This document shows positions 9,934 to 19,235 of a stretch of DNA of 64,000 nucleotides, piece after piece; positions within the stretch are counted from its first letter, which is position 1; each line of letters begins with the position of its first letter. The position numbers and the translations under genes are program-made. Below the pieces are notes generated by a model. It was not told the DNA's origin. It did no database searches and saw nothing but the letters and a program-made list of their open reading frames with translations. This DNA comes from Sphingobacterium sp. SGG-5 (GTDB lineage Bacteria; Bacteroidota; Bacteroidia; Sphingobacteriales; Sphingobacteriaceae): positions 372,001-436,000 of the forward strand of contig NZ_JAAKGO010000002.1 of the NCBI RefSeq assembly GCF_011043525.1, read 5' to 3'.

Positions 9934-9957
9934 AAAAAAACCGCATTATTGCGGTTT
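9934..9957 (-). terminator. intrinsic terminator after the GH88 gene
   Basis: Inverted repeat AAACCGCA-TTAT-TGCGGTTT followed, on the minus strand, by a run of seven T. It lies 28 bases after the GH88 stop codon and separates the lyase operon from the transporter operon. Confidence 0.8.
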
Positions 9958-9984
9958 CTCGAGTATTGTTATTTTTATTTTTCA

Positions 9985-11184
9985 TCATTCTGTCCTTTTC
10001 ATTAACCACCGTGTAAGCGCCTCTGTATAGTAATAATCTGCATAATTTAGTGGTACGTCAACCTCATTCCCGCTGGGGAAGTTGCTCACACTGTGCATGA
10101 GTACAAAATGTTGGTTCTCTCCCGGTTTCGCAGTATAAGCATCCCCCGACAACGTGTTCAGGATATGTTTCGCATTTTTCAGATATTTATCGTTCGTATA
10201 CCCACTGAGTTCTATCAGTGCTGAGGCTATAATAGCACCTGCAGAAGCATCTTTTGGTGCTTTCGGGATATCGGATGCATTGAAATCCCAATAGGGCACT
10301 CCATCTTTGGGATAGTTGGAGTGATGGAGGATAAAATCGGCTATCTTTTCTGCAAAATCTAAGTATTTTTGATCTTTCGTATACCTATAGCACATGGTGT
10401 ACCCATACAAAGCCCAAGCTTGGCCGCGTGCCCAGGCACTTTCGTCCGCAAAGCCCTGTGCCGTAACCTTGCTACGCACCTCTCCGGTCTCGGGATCATA
10501 ATCGACCACATGGTAGGAACTACCGTCTGGTCTGAAATGATTTTCCATCGTGGTGTTGGCGTGGGTGATGGCAATATTCCTGTACAAACTGTCTCCGGTG
10601 ATGTTGGAGGCTTCGAACAGCATTTCCAGATTCATCAGGTTGTCGATAATGACCGGAAACTTCCACCCCCGTTCCGCCTGCCAGTTGCCTGCTACGTCCC
10701 AGCTCTTTATACATCCCACCGCATCATTAAACCGTGTTATCAACGCATTGGAAGCGTCTATCAGTACCTTTTTATACTGTTCCTCGCCAGTGATTCGATA
10801 AGCTTTGCCATAGGAGTTGTTGAAGATAAAGCCGAGGTCATGGTCATTGGTCAGATCCTTGTGGTGCTCAATCAGCTTCTGTGCTGCTATTGCTGCCTCT
10901 TTCCATTTCTCATCCTGTGTCTGCTGGTACAGCATCCAGCAAGTACCCGGCCAAAAACCTTCTGTCCAGTCATACGGTTGGATTATCCAACGTATATTTC
11001 CTTCCTTTGTTATACTTCTGGGAATCCTATTTTCCGCCATGGCAGCCTCCCTTAGTCCTTCCAATTGGTTCTCAACCTTTTTCAGCTGCGAGAGGGTAAC
11101 ATTCTTTGAATTACAGGCATAAAAAATTACTGGAAGGAGAAAGATAAATGATTTCATTATGCCATGTAATGGTTTTTCGCTCAT
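9985..11184 (-). CDS. glycoside hydrolase family 88, unsaturated glucuronyl hydrolase
   Basis: A 399-residue lipoprotein-like enzyme with Cys24 after a hydrophobic stretch; a second ATG at 11157 would give a more canonical lipoprotein signal. GH88 enzymes hydrate the delta-4,5-unsaturated uronate at the non-reducing end of lyase products and release it. The two essential aspartates are visible as D116 in NDHDLGF and D181 in IDNLMNLEMLF. Other family marks are WTEGFWPG, ESAWARGQAWALYG and the C-terminal NYADYYYTEALTR. It is the last gene of the operon with the two lyases, exactly where their product would be processed. Probably periplasmic. Confidence 0.92.
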   Translation of the reverse strand: MSEKPLHGIMKSFIFLLPVIFYACNSKNVTLSQLKKVENQLEGLREAAMAENRIPRSITKEGNIRWIIQPYDWTEGFWPGTCWMLYQQTQDEKWKEAAIAAQKLIEHHKDLTNDHDLGFIFNNSYGKAYRITGEEQYKKVLIDASNALITRFNDAVGCIKSWDVAGNWQAERGWKFPVIIDNLMNLEMLFEASNITGDSLYRNIAITHANTTMENHFRPDGSSYHVVDYDPETGEVRSKVTAQGFADESAWARGQAWALYGYTMCYRYTKDQKYLDFAEKIADFILHHSNYPKDGVPYWDFNASDIPKAPKDASAGAIIASALIELSGYTNDKYLKNAKHILNTLSGDAYTAKPGENQHFVLMHSVSNFPSGNEVDVPLNYADYYYTEALTRWLMKRTE

Positions 11185-11238
11185 AATTTTCTGTTGTTAA
11201 ATATTAATGACTCGTATTTGCAAAAAATTGATTGTGTT

Positions 11239-12501
11239 TTATTGGATAGCGTGTTTATCCCAGCCTGCGCGCCCTCCCGATTTGATTAAAAACCGTAACG
11301 CTTCCTGATGGGCAATCAACTGGGCATCAAGGAGCATCTCGGGTGTTTGCATAGCCGGATCGCCAGACAGATTGGTTCCGAAATATCCATGACTGGGCGA
11401 TTCTATGACAACACACAGCGCACCACAATGCAAGTTAAGCGCGGTATTCAGGTTATATCCCCCCATCCTACGAAGAGATGGATCGGCTTCGATGGTCGTA
11501 TCCATTGACCCTTGGAGTTTATTGTCGGTTAAAGCGATCTTGATATTTCTGTACAAAGCATCGAATATCGGTTGCAACTTGGGCTCGGTAAAAGGCCGCA
11601 GAATGTGCATGTAATAGTTGTTCTTGGGCACGCCGGTGTGCATATTGATGATGAGGTCAGGCTTTTCACGGGCCGCCAGGTCGAACAGCATTTTGGTTTC
11701 AGGCTGCGGTGAACCGAAGAAATCATCGTGCATGATATTGACTCCTGCATCGTTTGGATAACCGCCCGGAAAACCTACCTCCGAGAAGTCCATCGGGATA
11801 AATTCCTTCACATCCGGCCATCCGATAATACTGCCGTCTTTCTTGCCGCCTGTATTCAGATATTCGTGTACGGTAAACGAACCCGAAGCACCACCACGGT
11901 CGGGTTCCATCCTGATGGGGACACGGGATCTGCCGTCCGGATTGACAAGTGGGATAAGTACGATACGGTCTACCGAATCGAGCATAGCGGCCAGCTCGGG
12001 TCGTGCCTTTCCACTCAGATCCTTGCCGGTTTCAAACACCTCGATCATGTTGATCGTACCCATGATGCTTTCCAACTCAAACCCGTGTACCCCGCCCAAG
12101 CCCATATACACCGTTTTTTCGTTGTCCGCCCCTCTGTAGGGAACAAGATCGGAAACTGCCAGTGATCCGGAGAAGGTGGTTGTGCCGGCTCCAATTCTCT
12201 TTTCGCCGTACGACACGGCAAAAATAGGCCGCCCGCCGGCAGATGTTCCGGCCGTTTCTACCTTGCCCTTTTTTACCCGGGTCTCGAGATAGGTATTTAT
12301 TCCCTCTACCGAAGCAATCCAGAAGTCCGGGATGTGTTCCGCTTCGTCCAGATAGCCTTCAGGGATATCATCGTAAGAGATGGCCGGTGTAGGATTCTTT
12401 TTATCCGGAGCAGAAGTACACGCAGAGAAAAGTAAACTAACAAGGCCGATGAGGCTGAAGTAGCAGATTGTTCGGGTGATGAGATGATTTCGTTGTTTCA
12501 T
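11239..12501 (-). CDS. M14-like zinc carboxypeptidase lipoprotein
   Basis: A 420-residue lipoprotein (Cys28 in FSACTS). The M14 zinc site is recognisable: H139 and E142 in GGVHGFELES, the third ligand histidine in IINMHTG, and the catalytic glutamate in VIESPSHG. NPDGRSR resembles the substrate-binding segment. It probably hydrolyses an amide or peptide bond in the periplasm, or removes an amino acid attached to another molecule. It sits 24 bp after the heparinase II-like gene and 54 bp before GH88, so it belongs to the lyase operon. Why a peptidase is needed is not evident; proteoglycan peptide or an amide-modified uronate are both possible. Confidence 0.78.
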   Translation of the reverse strand: MKQRNHLITRTICYFSLIGLVSLLFSACTSAPDKKNPTPAISYDDIPEGYLDEAEHIPDFWIASVEGINTYLETRVKKGKVETAGTSAGGRPIFAVSYGEKRIGAGTTTFSGSLAVSDLVPYRGADNEKTVYMGLGGVHGFELESIMGTINMIEVFETGKDLSGKARPELAAMLDSVDRIVLIPLVNPDGRSRVPIRMEPDRGGASGSFTVHEYLNTGGKKDGSIIGWPDVKEFIPMDFSEVGFPGGYPNDAGVNIMHDDFFGSPQPETKMLFDLAAREKPDLIINMHTGVPKNNYYMHILRPFTEPKLQPIFDALYRNIKIALTDNKLQGSMDTTIEADPSLRRMGGYNLNTALNLHCGALCVVIESPSHGYFGTNLSGDPAMQTPEMLLDAQLIAHQEALRFLIKSGGRAGWDKHAIQ

Positions 12502-12525
12502 TTTTTATGTTTTTGTGAGAATAGT

Positions 12526-14778
12526 TTAACGTATCTTGAATATGCTTTCCTGATGTTCTACCTCGGAAGTGAATGCTTCGTCCAGTAACGAAACGCCACC
12601 GTGGGTAATACGGATGTGGCCTCCAACGGTGTCGTCATCGTTGAACAGGATCTCGTAGTTCTTGCCCGCATAGTCAAATGCCACGCCTTTTTTATCTCCT
12701 TGGTCTTTTGCTTTGGAGGCAATCATCTCCTTTAAATCCTTATCACCTACTTGTATCAGATGTAGAAAGCTGTCCTTAAGACTGGGTTTTTCAGGTGCTA
12801 CCTCGACCCGCCACTGCCCCAACAGTGGTTTTGTCGTGAGGTTTGTGTAGCGTCCCGGACTGTTGGGACGGTAGTTCCAGTCTTTGGGTGTAAGAAGGGG
12901 CAAAGGCCAGTTGCGGCCGTCGGACCAAAACTGTCTGTCGGGGCCGCCGATCTTGGTTGCTTTGGCAGCCGTAGGAAATACGGTACGACAGAACAAGGTG
13001 CCGCCCTGTGAGATCTCCTGAAATTCGTTGTCGTTGATGAAGGTCGGTTCGCTGGCGGTATGCAGAAGCCAAGTTTTGGGGTAATCGGCCGATTTGGAGA
13101 CGACTTTGTCGAAAACCACGAATACGTCAGGCTGGATGAACACAAACTGCCGGAGGACGGTCTGTGCTTTGTCCTTATGATAAGATTTTGTAGCGTCGGA
13201 AGCAATGTAGACGTATTGCTCATTTTGGCTGTATCCAACCACGGCAGACCCTAAGCGTTCCCGCTGCCCTCCATCATTGGGTAGGGGCAGGGGTGTTTCG
13301 GAAGATGCGGGGCCTCCCCAATATTCTGGAAATTCTTCCCCGGGCATCCGGATCGTGATACAGTTGTGTGCAACGGTACGGCAGTAATAATGGGTGAGGT
13401 GCTGACCTGGCTCTGGCCTTGTGCCAGAGTCCAGTGCCCGAAATCCGTTCCTGTAGATCACGAAGTTATTGTTGTCAAAGTGTTTGTGTGCCGTAATTAT
13501 ACCTCCTGTAGAGAAGGCAGCGTATGTGTCATTGGGACCGGAGCCTGAACGCATAAATATCTGCCCCATATTCTCAAAGCGCATGCTTGAAGGAAGCCCC
13601 GGAAGCTCGTCTTTTGTTTGTTTAGAGATTTCTGGATAATAGTCTACAATATACCGTAGAAAGGGTATATCATCAGAAGAATAACGCTTCACTTTTCCCA
13701 AAATCCAGTCCATCACGGGACGTATCTCGAGACTTTCCCCATAAAAATGATTTATTTGCATCAAATGGGCATACATGTGACGCAAGGGCAATTTGTTGGA
13801 AATGTGGTCCACATCCCCATAACCAACGTGGCGATTGCCCGGCAACCAATTCCATTCTGTATAATACAGCAGGTCCAAGGGTGAAGTCCATCGTTGGGAA
13901 ATATCAATGCCTGTCGCTGACTTGACACTGTGGAAAAAATTGAATTCTGCCCAAGGGTACGCCTGAATATTGTATTCCATAACTGCCGTAGCAGATCCGC
14001 CATCATCGCCAGCTACCTGTTTTCTATGCGCCAGTAGTTTCCAATGGTCTTCAAAACCCGTTTTAAGTAATTTTTCTGCTGTTTGATCATCAATACCTGT
14101 CTTATAAAATACCAAACCAGCATACCAGGCCAGTACAGGGTTGCCATAAAAACCACTTTTGTAATCGCCCCGGTTCTCTCTTGGCGCAGCTTTACGCCCA
14201 TCGAGAAAAACCATTGTATTTATTGTGTGTAATAGCGGTTTCCCGATTTCAGTCCGTTCACTGTCTGTCAGGTCATTATAGATCCAATCAAAAGCAGACA
14301 GTGCCGTTATCCTCGAATAGGCTCGCCAATGGATGTTACGGTTTCGTTCATTCCGCGCAGCGTAATACTGTCCAAGGCGTTCTAGGATTTTTTTGGTAAA
14401 ATCGAGGTATCCTTTATTTCCCGTAACCAGATAAAGCAGAGCAGCATCCGAAGCAAAAAATCCGTATTCATGGTCTTTCCCTTTGGTTCCATCGGTAATG
14501 TCGAAATCAGAGAATACGATGAGTTCCTGTTTCATGAGTTCGTCGATCCGGTCTTTGGTCTTTTGAAAATGTTCACGGTTTACCCGCTCCGTCGCCCTCC
14601 GCTTTAGGTCACTTATCATCGTCTCGTTGATAAAAACCCTCGGATGGCTGTCCCTTATCTTGGCAGATATTTCAGCAAAGACCTGTTTAATATCGTCCTG
14701 TTCCGGAGCCGCCCTTAATATCCCGGGAATAAGGACGCACATAAAAAAGAAAGTGAAACTTATAATTATTTTATTCAT
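12526..14778 (-). CDS. heparinase II/III family polysaccharide lyase (heparinase II-like)
   Basis: A 750-residue secreted protein with signal peptide (residues 1-23, ending ILRAAP). An N-terminal alpha/alpha-toroid domain (about 40-370) precedes beta-sandwich domains. Recalled heparinase II (PL21) of Pedobacter heparinus shows the same blocks: HPRVFINE at the start, AHKHFDNNNFVIY with a catalytic-type histidine, TVAHNCITI, VVFDKVVSKSADYPKTWLLH, and GQWRVEVAPEKPSLKDSFLHLIQ near the end. It would cleave uronic-acid glycans by beta-elimination in the periplasm. Heparan or heparin is not certain, as no sulfatase is present in the window. First-position neighbour of the M14 gene. Confidence 0.88.
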   Translation of the reverse strand: MNKIIISFTFFFMCVLIPGILRAAPEQDDIKQVFAEISAKIRDSHPRVFINETMISDLKRRATERVNREHFQKTKDRIDELMKQELIVFSDFDITDGTKGKDHEYGFFASDAALLYLVTGNKGYLDFTKKILERLGQYYAARNERNRNIHWRAYSRITALSAFDWIYNDLTDSERTEIGKPLLHTINTMVFLDGRKAAPRENRGDYKSGFYGNPVLAWYAGLVFYKTGIDDQTAEKLLKTGFEDHWKLLAHRKQVAGDDGGSATAVMEYNIQAYPWAEFNFFHSVKSATGIDISQRWTSPLDLLYYTEWNWLPGNRHVGYGDVDHISNKLPLRHMYAHLMQINHFYGESLEIRPVMDWILGKVKRYSSDDIPFLRYIVDYYPEISKQTKDELPGLPSSMRFENMGQIFMRSGSGPNDTYAAFSTGGIITAHKHFDNNNFVIYRNGFRALDSGTRPEPGQHLTHYYCRTVAHNCITIRMPGEEFPEYWGGPASSETPLPLPNDGGQRERLGSAVVGYSQNEQYVYIASDATKSYHKDKAQTVLRQFVFIQPDVFVVFDKVVSKSADYPKTWLLHTASEPTFINDNEFQEISQGGTLFCRTVFPTAAKATKIGGPDRQFWSDGRNWPLPLLTPKDWNYRPNSPGRYTNLTTKPLLGQWRVEVAPEKPSLKDSFLHLIQVGDKDLKEMIASKAKDQGDKKGVAFDYAGKNYEILFNDDDTVGGHIRITHGGVSLLDEAFTSEVEHQESIFKIR

Positions 14779-14825
14779 TTGACAGTACTATTTATTCTAT
14801 ACATTATACGTTTTTCTACCAATAT

Positions 14826-16742
14826 TTAGTTCAAGTTTACCCCCATCTTTACCTGAAACACATAGCTCTGGTTTGCCGGTAGGACACCCTCAAACCCTAC
14901 CACTACCGTCCCGGGATTAGCGGCATCATAGTCCGTAATAGGTTCGGTAGACCAGGTTTTTGCCTGCACCGAAAGGGATGATTCGATCTGTATATCTATA
15001 ATTTTGTTATCCTGATGAAGCCGCAATGTATGACTATCGACGATTTCAGGTTCCGCGTTTGTCACCATGCTCCACCGCAATGTTGCTGGGTTATTATTTG
15101 TTCGTAACTCATCGGTGACGGCAAGATAATCTTCATTCATGAGGGTGATTTCCCGTTCGGCATGTTCCAGATCATTCTTGAACACTGGGGTAAGATCCAG
15201 AAGTACACCTCTTTTGGCATCCGTATCAAACACCTGCTTGATTTCAGCTTTACCATTTACCAAATGTCGGTTACCGTTAATGGTCAATGTATTGTGAAAA
15301 TGATTGTTTATTCGCAACACATCCCATCGCTGGGAACTCTGCCCCATGTTCCACAGATCTACCCCTTTGCTTTCCAAGGTGATATAGCTCTGTAATCCTA
15401 AATCTATTGCCCACCGCACGCCATCCATCTCAAATACAAAAGAGCCGGCGTCCATATGCCCGTGTGCAGAGCCTGCTGCTCCACCTTTAATTCCCACATA
15501 TTTGGCCACCGCCCCATCCCGGCCTGCTTTCACCACGGCAACAGGTACTTCACCATACCCCACATATAATTTGTCGGTTGGCGATGCCGGTACCTGACCA
15601 AAATCATGATCTATACCAAATATAAGTGCCAATGGCATTAGTCGATCTTCGGAAAAACTCCGGATATATCTTCCGCCGCCCTGCATAAGCTTCCGTTCAT
15701 TTATAACCAAACTGGGGTTGTTTGCTTTCTTGGCAAACCAAAAGAGTACCGGATTAGGTACTTCAGCTTTCGCACAATCTGCATAGTTAAAACAGAGGCC
15801 GACAGACCCGGTCATGTATGTGATATAATCTGCCGTTTGCATAAAGCCTGTGCTACTATGCAGCCCCCCGTCCGTACCCAACGCACTTTCCAAAGCGGCC
15901 ATCATCATCACCTGATACGTCGTTCCATAGCCCCAATAGGAATATCCTTCGGTGTAACTTCCACTCGGACTGTATTTTGCCAATGGGAGCTTGACCGATT
16001 CGTAAGCTCGCTCAATAATAGCTGCAGAGCCGTCCTCATTATCTTCATATATCGCCAACGCCGCAAGCACAAGTCCTCCGTTGCACACCTGATTCCAGTT
16101 CCCTCCATCGCTCAAGAACCACGCTTGACTGCTGTTGTTAGACGGCTCGAAGGCTTTTTCCCTCAGCGACCTGCGGATCTTTATCTTGGTTGCCTCGGTA
16201 AGGTCGGCGTAGAGCCAGTCATATCCGATAGCCACTCCAGCAGCCATTTCTCCAATATCCAGAAAATGGCTGGGGTTCCAGTCTGAAAAATCACATACGG
16301 CGTTAATCTCCGTTTCTGCCCGATCCAAGTATCTACTATCGTCCGTCATCCTGTAGGCAAAAGAGAGATAGAAAATCCGCTTTAAAGCCGTTCTTGATAC
16401 CGCCAATAGGCGCTTACCTTCCAAAACCCTTTCCACGGGAGCCTCATTTAATGTCGTATTGCTAAAATTAAGAATATGCCTATAGATAATGGCTAGATCT
16501 GAATGCTGCAAAACGAGGTCTTTCAAGGCCGGCTCGTCCGCTTCCGTAAATAAAAGACGAGGGTGCGCGCGAAGCTGCGAATAATCAAAGAACTCCGTAG
16601 ACGTATTTTCATCATCGGGTCGGGAGGGGCCATTTTTAATAACTTTAACCGAATCCGTATGATCCACATTCTTTTTACACGACAAAAGTGTCAAACAGCA
16701 GATAAAAAACAGAAATGTTATTTGAATGTTTTTACGCATCAT
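14826..16742 (-). CDS. heparinase II/III family lipoprotein, putative polysaccharide lyase
   Basis: A 638-residue lipoprotein (Cys22 in LLSC). RAHPRLLFTEADEPALKDLV is the usual start of the toroid domain; GNWNQVCNGG and SYTEGYSYWGYGT are typical of heparinase II/III-like lyases. AHGHMDAGSFVF and NNHFHNTLTIN in the C-terminal half match the metal/catalytic histidine blocks of heparinase II. It is the first gene of the lyase operon; the ATG lies about 20 bases below the predicted start point, so the leader is short. Two adjacent ATG codons (16742, 16739) cannot be told apart. The exact PL family was not resolved. Confidence 0.82.
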   Translation of the reverse strand: MMRKNIQITFLFFICCLTLLSCKKNVDHTDSVKVIKNGPSRPDDENTSTEFFDYSQLRAHPRLLFTEADEPALKDLVLQHSDLAIIYRHILNFSNTTLNEAPVERVLEGKRLLAVSRTALKRIFYLSFAYRMTDDSRYLDRAETEINAVCDFSDWNPSHFLDIGEMAAGVAIGYDWLYADLTEATKIKIRRSLREKAFEPSNNSSQAWFLSDGGNWNQVCNGGLVLAALAIYEDNEDGSAAIIERAYESVKLPLAKYSPSGSYTEGYSYWGYGTTYQVMMMAALESALGTDGGLHSSTGFMQTADYITYMTGSVGLCFNYADCAKAEVPNPVLFWFAKKANNPSLVINERKLMQGGGRYIRSFSEDRLMPLALIFGIDHDFGQVPASPTDKLYVGYGEVPVAVVKAGRDGAVAKYVGIKGGAAGSAHGHMDAGSFVFEMDGVRWAIDLGLQSYITLESKGVDLWNMGQSSQRWDVLRINNHFHNTLTINGNRHLVNGKAEIKQVFDTDAKRGVLLDLTPVFKNDLEHAEREITLMNEDYLAVTDELRTNNNPATLRWSMVTNAEPEIVDSHTLRLHQDNKIIDIQIESSLSVQAKTWSTEPITDYDAANPGTVVVGFEGVLPANQSYVFQVKMGVNLN

Positions 16743-16769
16743 AATGGTTTATATTCTCAAAACAGACTG

Positions 16770-16800
16770 CTAATCTATAGTATTCCATACTGTTAAACAA
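16770..16800 (-). promoter_or_regulatory. promoter of the heparinase-M14-GH88 operon
   Basis: On the minus strand TTGT (16800-16797), 19 bp, then TAGATTAG (16777-16770): the same arrangement as before the transporter operon. The transcript would begin within about 25 bases of the lyase start codon. Confidence 0.55.
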
Positions 16801-16834
16801 GTGCTTAAGCATAAGTTTTTCCCAATATTCTTTT

Positions 16835-16858
16835 GGGAACATTCCCACAACCGTTCCC
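16835..16858. promoter_or_regulatory. candidate operator for the LacI-type regulator (copy 2)
   Basis: Palindrome GGGAACATTCCC (16835-16846) plus CACAACCGTTCCC, shared with 9804-9829. It lies between the divergent lyase and lacI promoters, upstream of both. The lacI side shows a -7-like CACCTTTG (16889-16896). Confidence 0.6.
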
Positions 16859-16921
16859 TAAAAACATTTTTATATTATTTTTTTTTCACACCTTTGTATC
16901 ACGTATCAAAATGTCTTGTTC

Positions 16922-17935
16922 ATGAAAAAACATCAAGTTACCATTATTGACATTGCGAAGAATCTGGGTATTTCTAAATCTACGGTTTCACGGGCACTTA
17001 CTAACAACCCGAATGTCAGTGCGGAAACGAGAAAAGCCGTACTGGAAATGGCCAAATCCTTGGACTATCAACCGAATATGTTGGCTTTGAGCTTGATCAA
17101 GAATGAAACCCGCCTTTTGGGTGTAATTATTCCGGATATCCAGAAACCCTTCTTCGCAGCCATCGTGAGTGGCATACAGCATGCTGTTGGGCGCATGGGA
17201 TACCGTACCATCATCGCGCAGTCGGACGAATCACCTCAGATTGAAAAAGAAAATATACAAGCGTTGATGCTTAGCCGTGTAGACGGATTTCTGATATGTC
17301 ATACCCGTGACACACGCAATTTTGACCATGTCAAAACACTATATCAAAAGGGGTTTCCGCTCGTTTCCTTCGCACGGATCTGTCAGGAGCTCCCCATCCC
17401 TAAAGTCGTAGAAGACGATTTCAATGGCCTATATACGACAACACAACACTTGATCGAAACAGGGCGCCGGCGGATAGCGCTGTTAGCCGGCCCAAAGCAT
17501 ATGCGCGCTAGCAAACTCCGACAGCAGGGGTATATGGCGGCACTACGACAAAACGGAATAACGTATGACCAGGATCTCGTCGAACATACTCGATTTCTTC
17601 CCGAACACGTCACCTCTGCTGTCCATAAATGGTTAGCACTTCCTAAGCCTCCCGATGCCATCTGTACCATATATGACGCTGGAGGTATACAAATCATACA
17701 GCTATTAAAAAATAAGGGTATCCGTATACCGGAAGACATTGCCGTCGCTGGCTTTGGCAATGATCCCGTAGCCAGCTTGGTCGAACCTGGATTGACAACT
17801 TTCGAACAGCGGCCCTATGAAATTGGTTTGATTGCCGGCAAACAGATGTTGGATACATTGAAGAAAAAATTTACAGATATGCCTCCCGAAATCACCATAT
17901 CGCAAGGAAAGTTAATTGTCCGGTCGTCCACATAG
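16922..17935 (+). CDS. LacI/GalR family transcriptional regulator
   Basis: A 337-residue regulator. The start at ATG 16922 (MKKHQVTIIDIAKNLG) was chosen over an upstream TTG at 16916. Residues 6-50 form the LacI helix-turn-helix with hinge (TIIDIAKNLGISKSTVSRAL, KSLDYQPNMLALSL); residues 60-335 are the periplasmic-binding-like sensor domain (LLGVIIPDIQKPFFAAIVSG). Divergent from the lyase operon with a shared operator. It probably senses an oligosaccharide or uronate intermediate and controls both units of the locus. Operator placement upstream of -33 suggests it may activate. Confidence 0.9.
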   Translation: MKKHQVTIIDIAKNLGISKSTVSRALTNNPNVSAETRKAVLEMAKSLDYQPNMLALSLIKNETRLLGVIIPDIQKPFFAAIVSGIQHAVGRMGYRTIIAQSDESPQIEKENIQALMLSRVDGFLICHTRDTRNFDHVKTLYQKGFPLVSFARICQELPIPKVVEDDFNGLYTTTQHLIETGRRRIALLAGPKHMRASKLRQQGYMAALRQNGITYDQDLVEHTRFLPEHVTSAVHKWLALPKPPDAICTIYDAGGIQIIQLLKNKGIRIPEDIAVAGFGNDPVASLVEPGLTTFEQRPYEIGLIAGKQMLDTLKKKFTDMPPEITISQGKLIVRSST

Positions 17936-18105
17936 CAAATATTAAACGCGGCTGTCGCTTTAATTCGTTCCGTGTAGCTATTTTGGTTTTGAAACACGAT
18001 TCGAGAATCATTCTCGCCAAATAACAACAGCTTCCCCAAAGCCGCTTTTTTCTCTGACACTTTACTCAAAAAAAGCATCCGCCAGCGAATTGATGGTTTT
18101 TTACA

Positions 18106-18124
18106 ATGGAATCCAAAATTCCAT
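18106..18124. repeat. short inverted repeat downstream of lacI
   Basis: ATGGAAT-ccaaa-ATTCCAT, two 7-bp arms, about 40 bases before the next gene. No T-run follows, so it is more likely a protein-binding site than a terminator. The remaining 17936-18164 interval shows nothing else. Confidence 0.35.
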
Positions 18125-18164
18125 AGTGACCTTTGAGTTATCTTCAAACATCTAACGGATCTAC

Positions 18165-18746
18165 ATGGTTATGAAACAGAAGCAACTCTTTATCCCTTTC
18201 GTCATGGCAACAGTCCTTGTCCTGCTTACTACCTTTTCGTGCAATAAAAACACTAAGTCGGAGCAAGCATCGATTTACATCACGCTACGAACTGATGAAG
18301 AGGTATTAATGGATGTAAGAGGCCGTGTGTCTGAGATGGCTGGAAAAGCACACGCCCGCATCAGTACCCAAGATATGGCCGGACCGGACGAACACACGAT
18401 TAAGAAGAATACGGTGAGTGTAGTAGCATACGTTATTGCTGATCCCAAAAGTGATAAAATGCAATCGCTAGTCATCACTGTACCCAGTGTGACCGGTCCC
18501 GGAACATATGATATTGTCGCTTTAGATGGCCTTCTTGTGTATTCGGACTCCCAGGGGGAGGGTATGGTAGGATGGGAAGTATCGTCAGAGACGAGCACAA
18601 GCCACGGCACTCTTCATATAGAAAAGATAGGCAATGATGAGCTTCCGGGTTTAGGCAAAGCAGTAATGGGAACTTTCTCCGTCAACGCAAAGAGTTTGGA
18701 CGGAACGACACGGGAGTTCAGCGGATCGTTTGACGGTGGTGTCTAA
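18165..18746 (+). CDS. hypothetical lipoprotein
   Basis: A 193-residue protein with a lipoprotein signal (Cys26 in TTFSC); a second ATG at 18171 would work equally well. The mature part is beta-rich and ends GTFSVNAKSLDGTTREFSGSFDG, a pattern common to Bacteroidota lipoproteins in which a tested 'inclusion' domain closes with a GTF.F.....G.....I/F..G.F motif. No function can be assigned. It is followed 34 bp later by another lipoprotein. Confidence 0.65.
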   Translation: MVMKQKQLFIPFVMATVLVLLTTFSCNKNTKSEQASIYITLRTDEEVLMDVRGRVSEMAGKAHARISTQDMAGPDEHTIKKNTVSVVAYVIADPKSDKMQSLVITVPSVTGPGTYDIVALDGLLVYSDSQGEGMVGWEVSSETSTSHGTLHIEKIGNDELPGLGKAVMGTFSVNAKSLDGTTREFSGSFDGGV

Positions 18747-18780
18747 CCGGAATAGTTAAAAATGTAAAAATCAAAAACAA

Positions 18781-19215
18781 ATGAAAAAGATCATCCCGAA
18801 CAGCTACAGCCTATTACTTTTCCTCGCGTTAATAAGCACATGGGGCGCTTCTTGCAGCAAGGATTCCCCGAAACCAGAGCCAAAACCAGAAGAGTTGATT
18901 ATCGGAAAGTGGTATGTTGTAAAAATAACAAAAGCCGACGGTACTGTGCAAGAACCAGCAAACGACTGTGAGAAAGGCTCGTATTACAATTTTAACGACA
19001 AAAATGAGATCGATATGGTAAATTTTTATCTCGATGGCGGGGAATGTAAACGTTCATCCGGATGGGGAGAGTATTACGTCGTTGATGGTGGAAAGAAATT
19101 AGTCGTCACCGCATCCGATGGTATGACCAACACAGTAAATATCCTGACACTCAATGCATCTGCTTTAGAATTGAATGTCATGGGAGACACCATGCTTTTG
19201 AAAAAAGGTAGTTAG
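18781..19215 (+). CDS. lipocalin-like domain lipoprotein
   Basis: A 144-residue lipoprotein (Cys25 in GASC), then a proline/lysine spacer (KPEPKPEE) and a lipocalin-like domain recognisable by IIGKWYVVKI near the start and alternating short strands to the end (LNVMGDTMLLKK). These small outer-membrane lipoproteins are frequent in Bacteroidota and have no known ligand. Probably co-transcribed with its neighbours on both sides. Confidence 0.7.
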   Translation: MKKIIPNSYSLLLFLALISTWGASCSKDSPKPEPKPEELIIGKWYVVKITKADGTVQEPANDCEKGSYYNFNDKNEIDMVNFYLDGGECKRSSGWGEYYVVDGGKKLVVTASDGMTNTVNILTLNASALELNVMGDTMLLKKGS

Positions 19216-19235
19216 CGGAAGTAAATAATAGTATA

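Larger units (their letters stand above)
9616..9984. other. 369-bp intergenic region between the two lyase-locus transcription units
   Basis: No gene is seen. The stretch holds, from right to left on the minus strand, the terminator of the upstream operon (9934-9957), a remnant resembling the lacI promoter side (about 9830-9877), a palindromic operator (9804-9829), a -33/-7 promoter (9739-9769) and a leader of about 100 bases before the ATG at 9615. About 160 bases (9715-9877) align with the intergenic region before the first lyase gene (16745-16903). Confidence 0.7.

Noticed and set aside
17815..18147. 110-codon minus-strand frame after lacI
   Set aside because: Overlaps the lacI 3' end antisense; no start signal or conserved feature seen.
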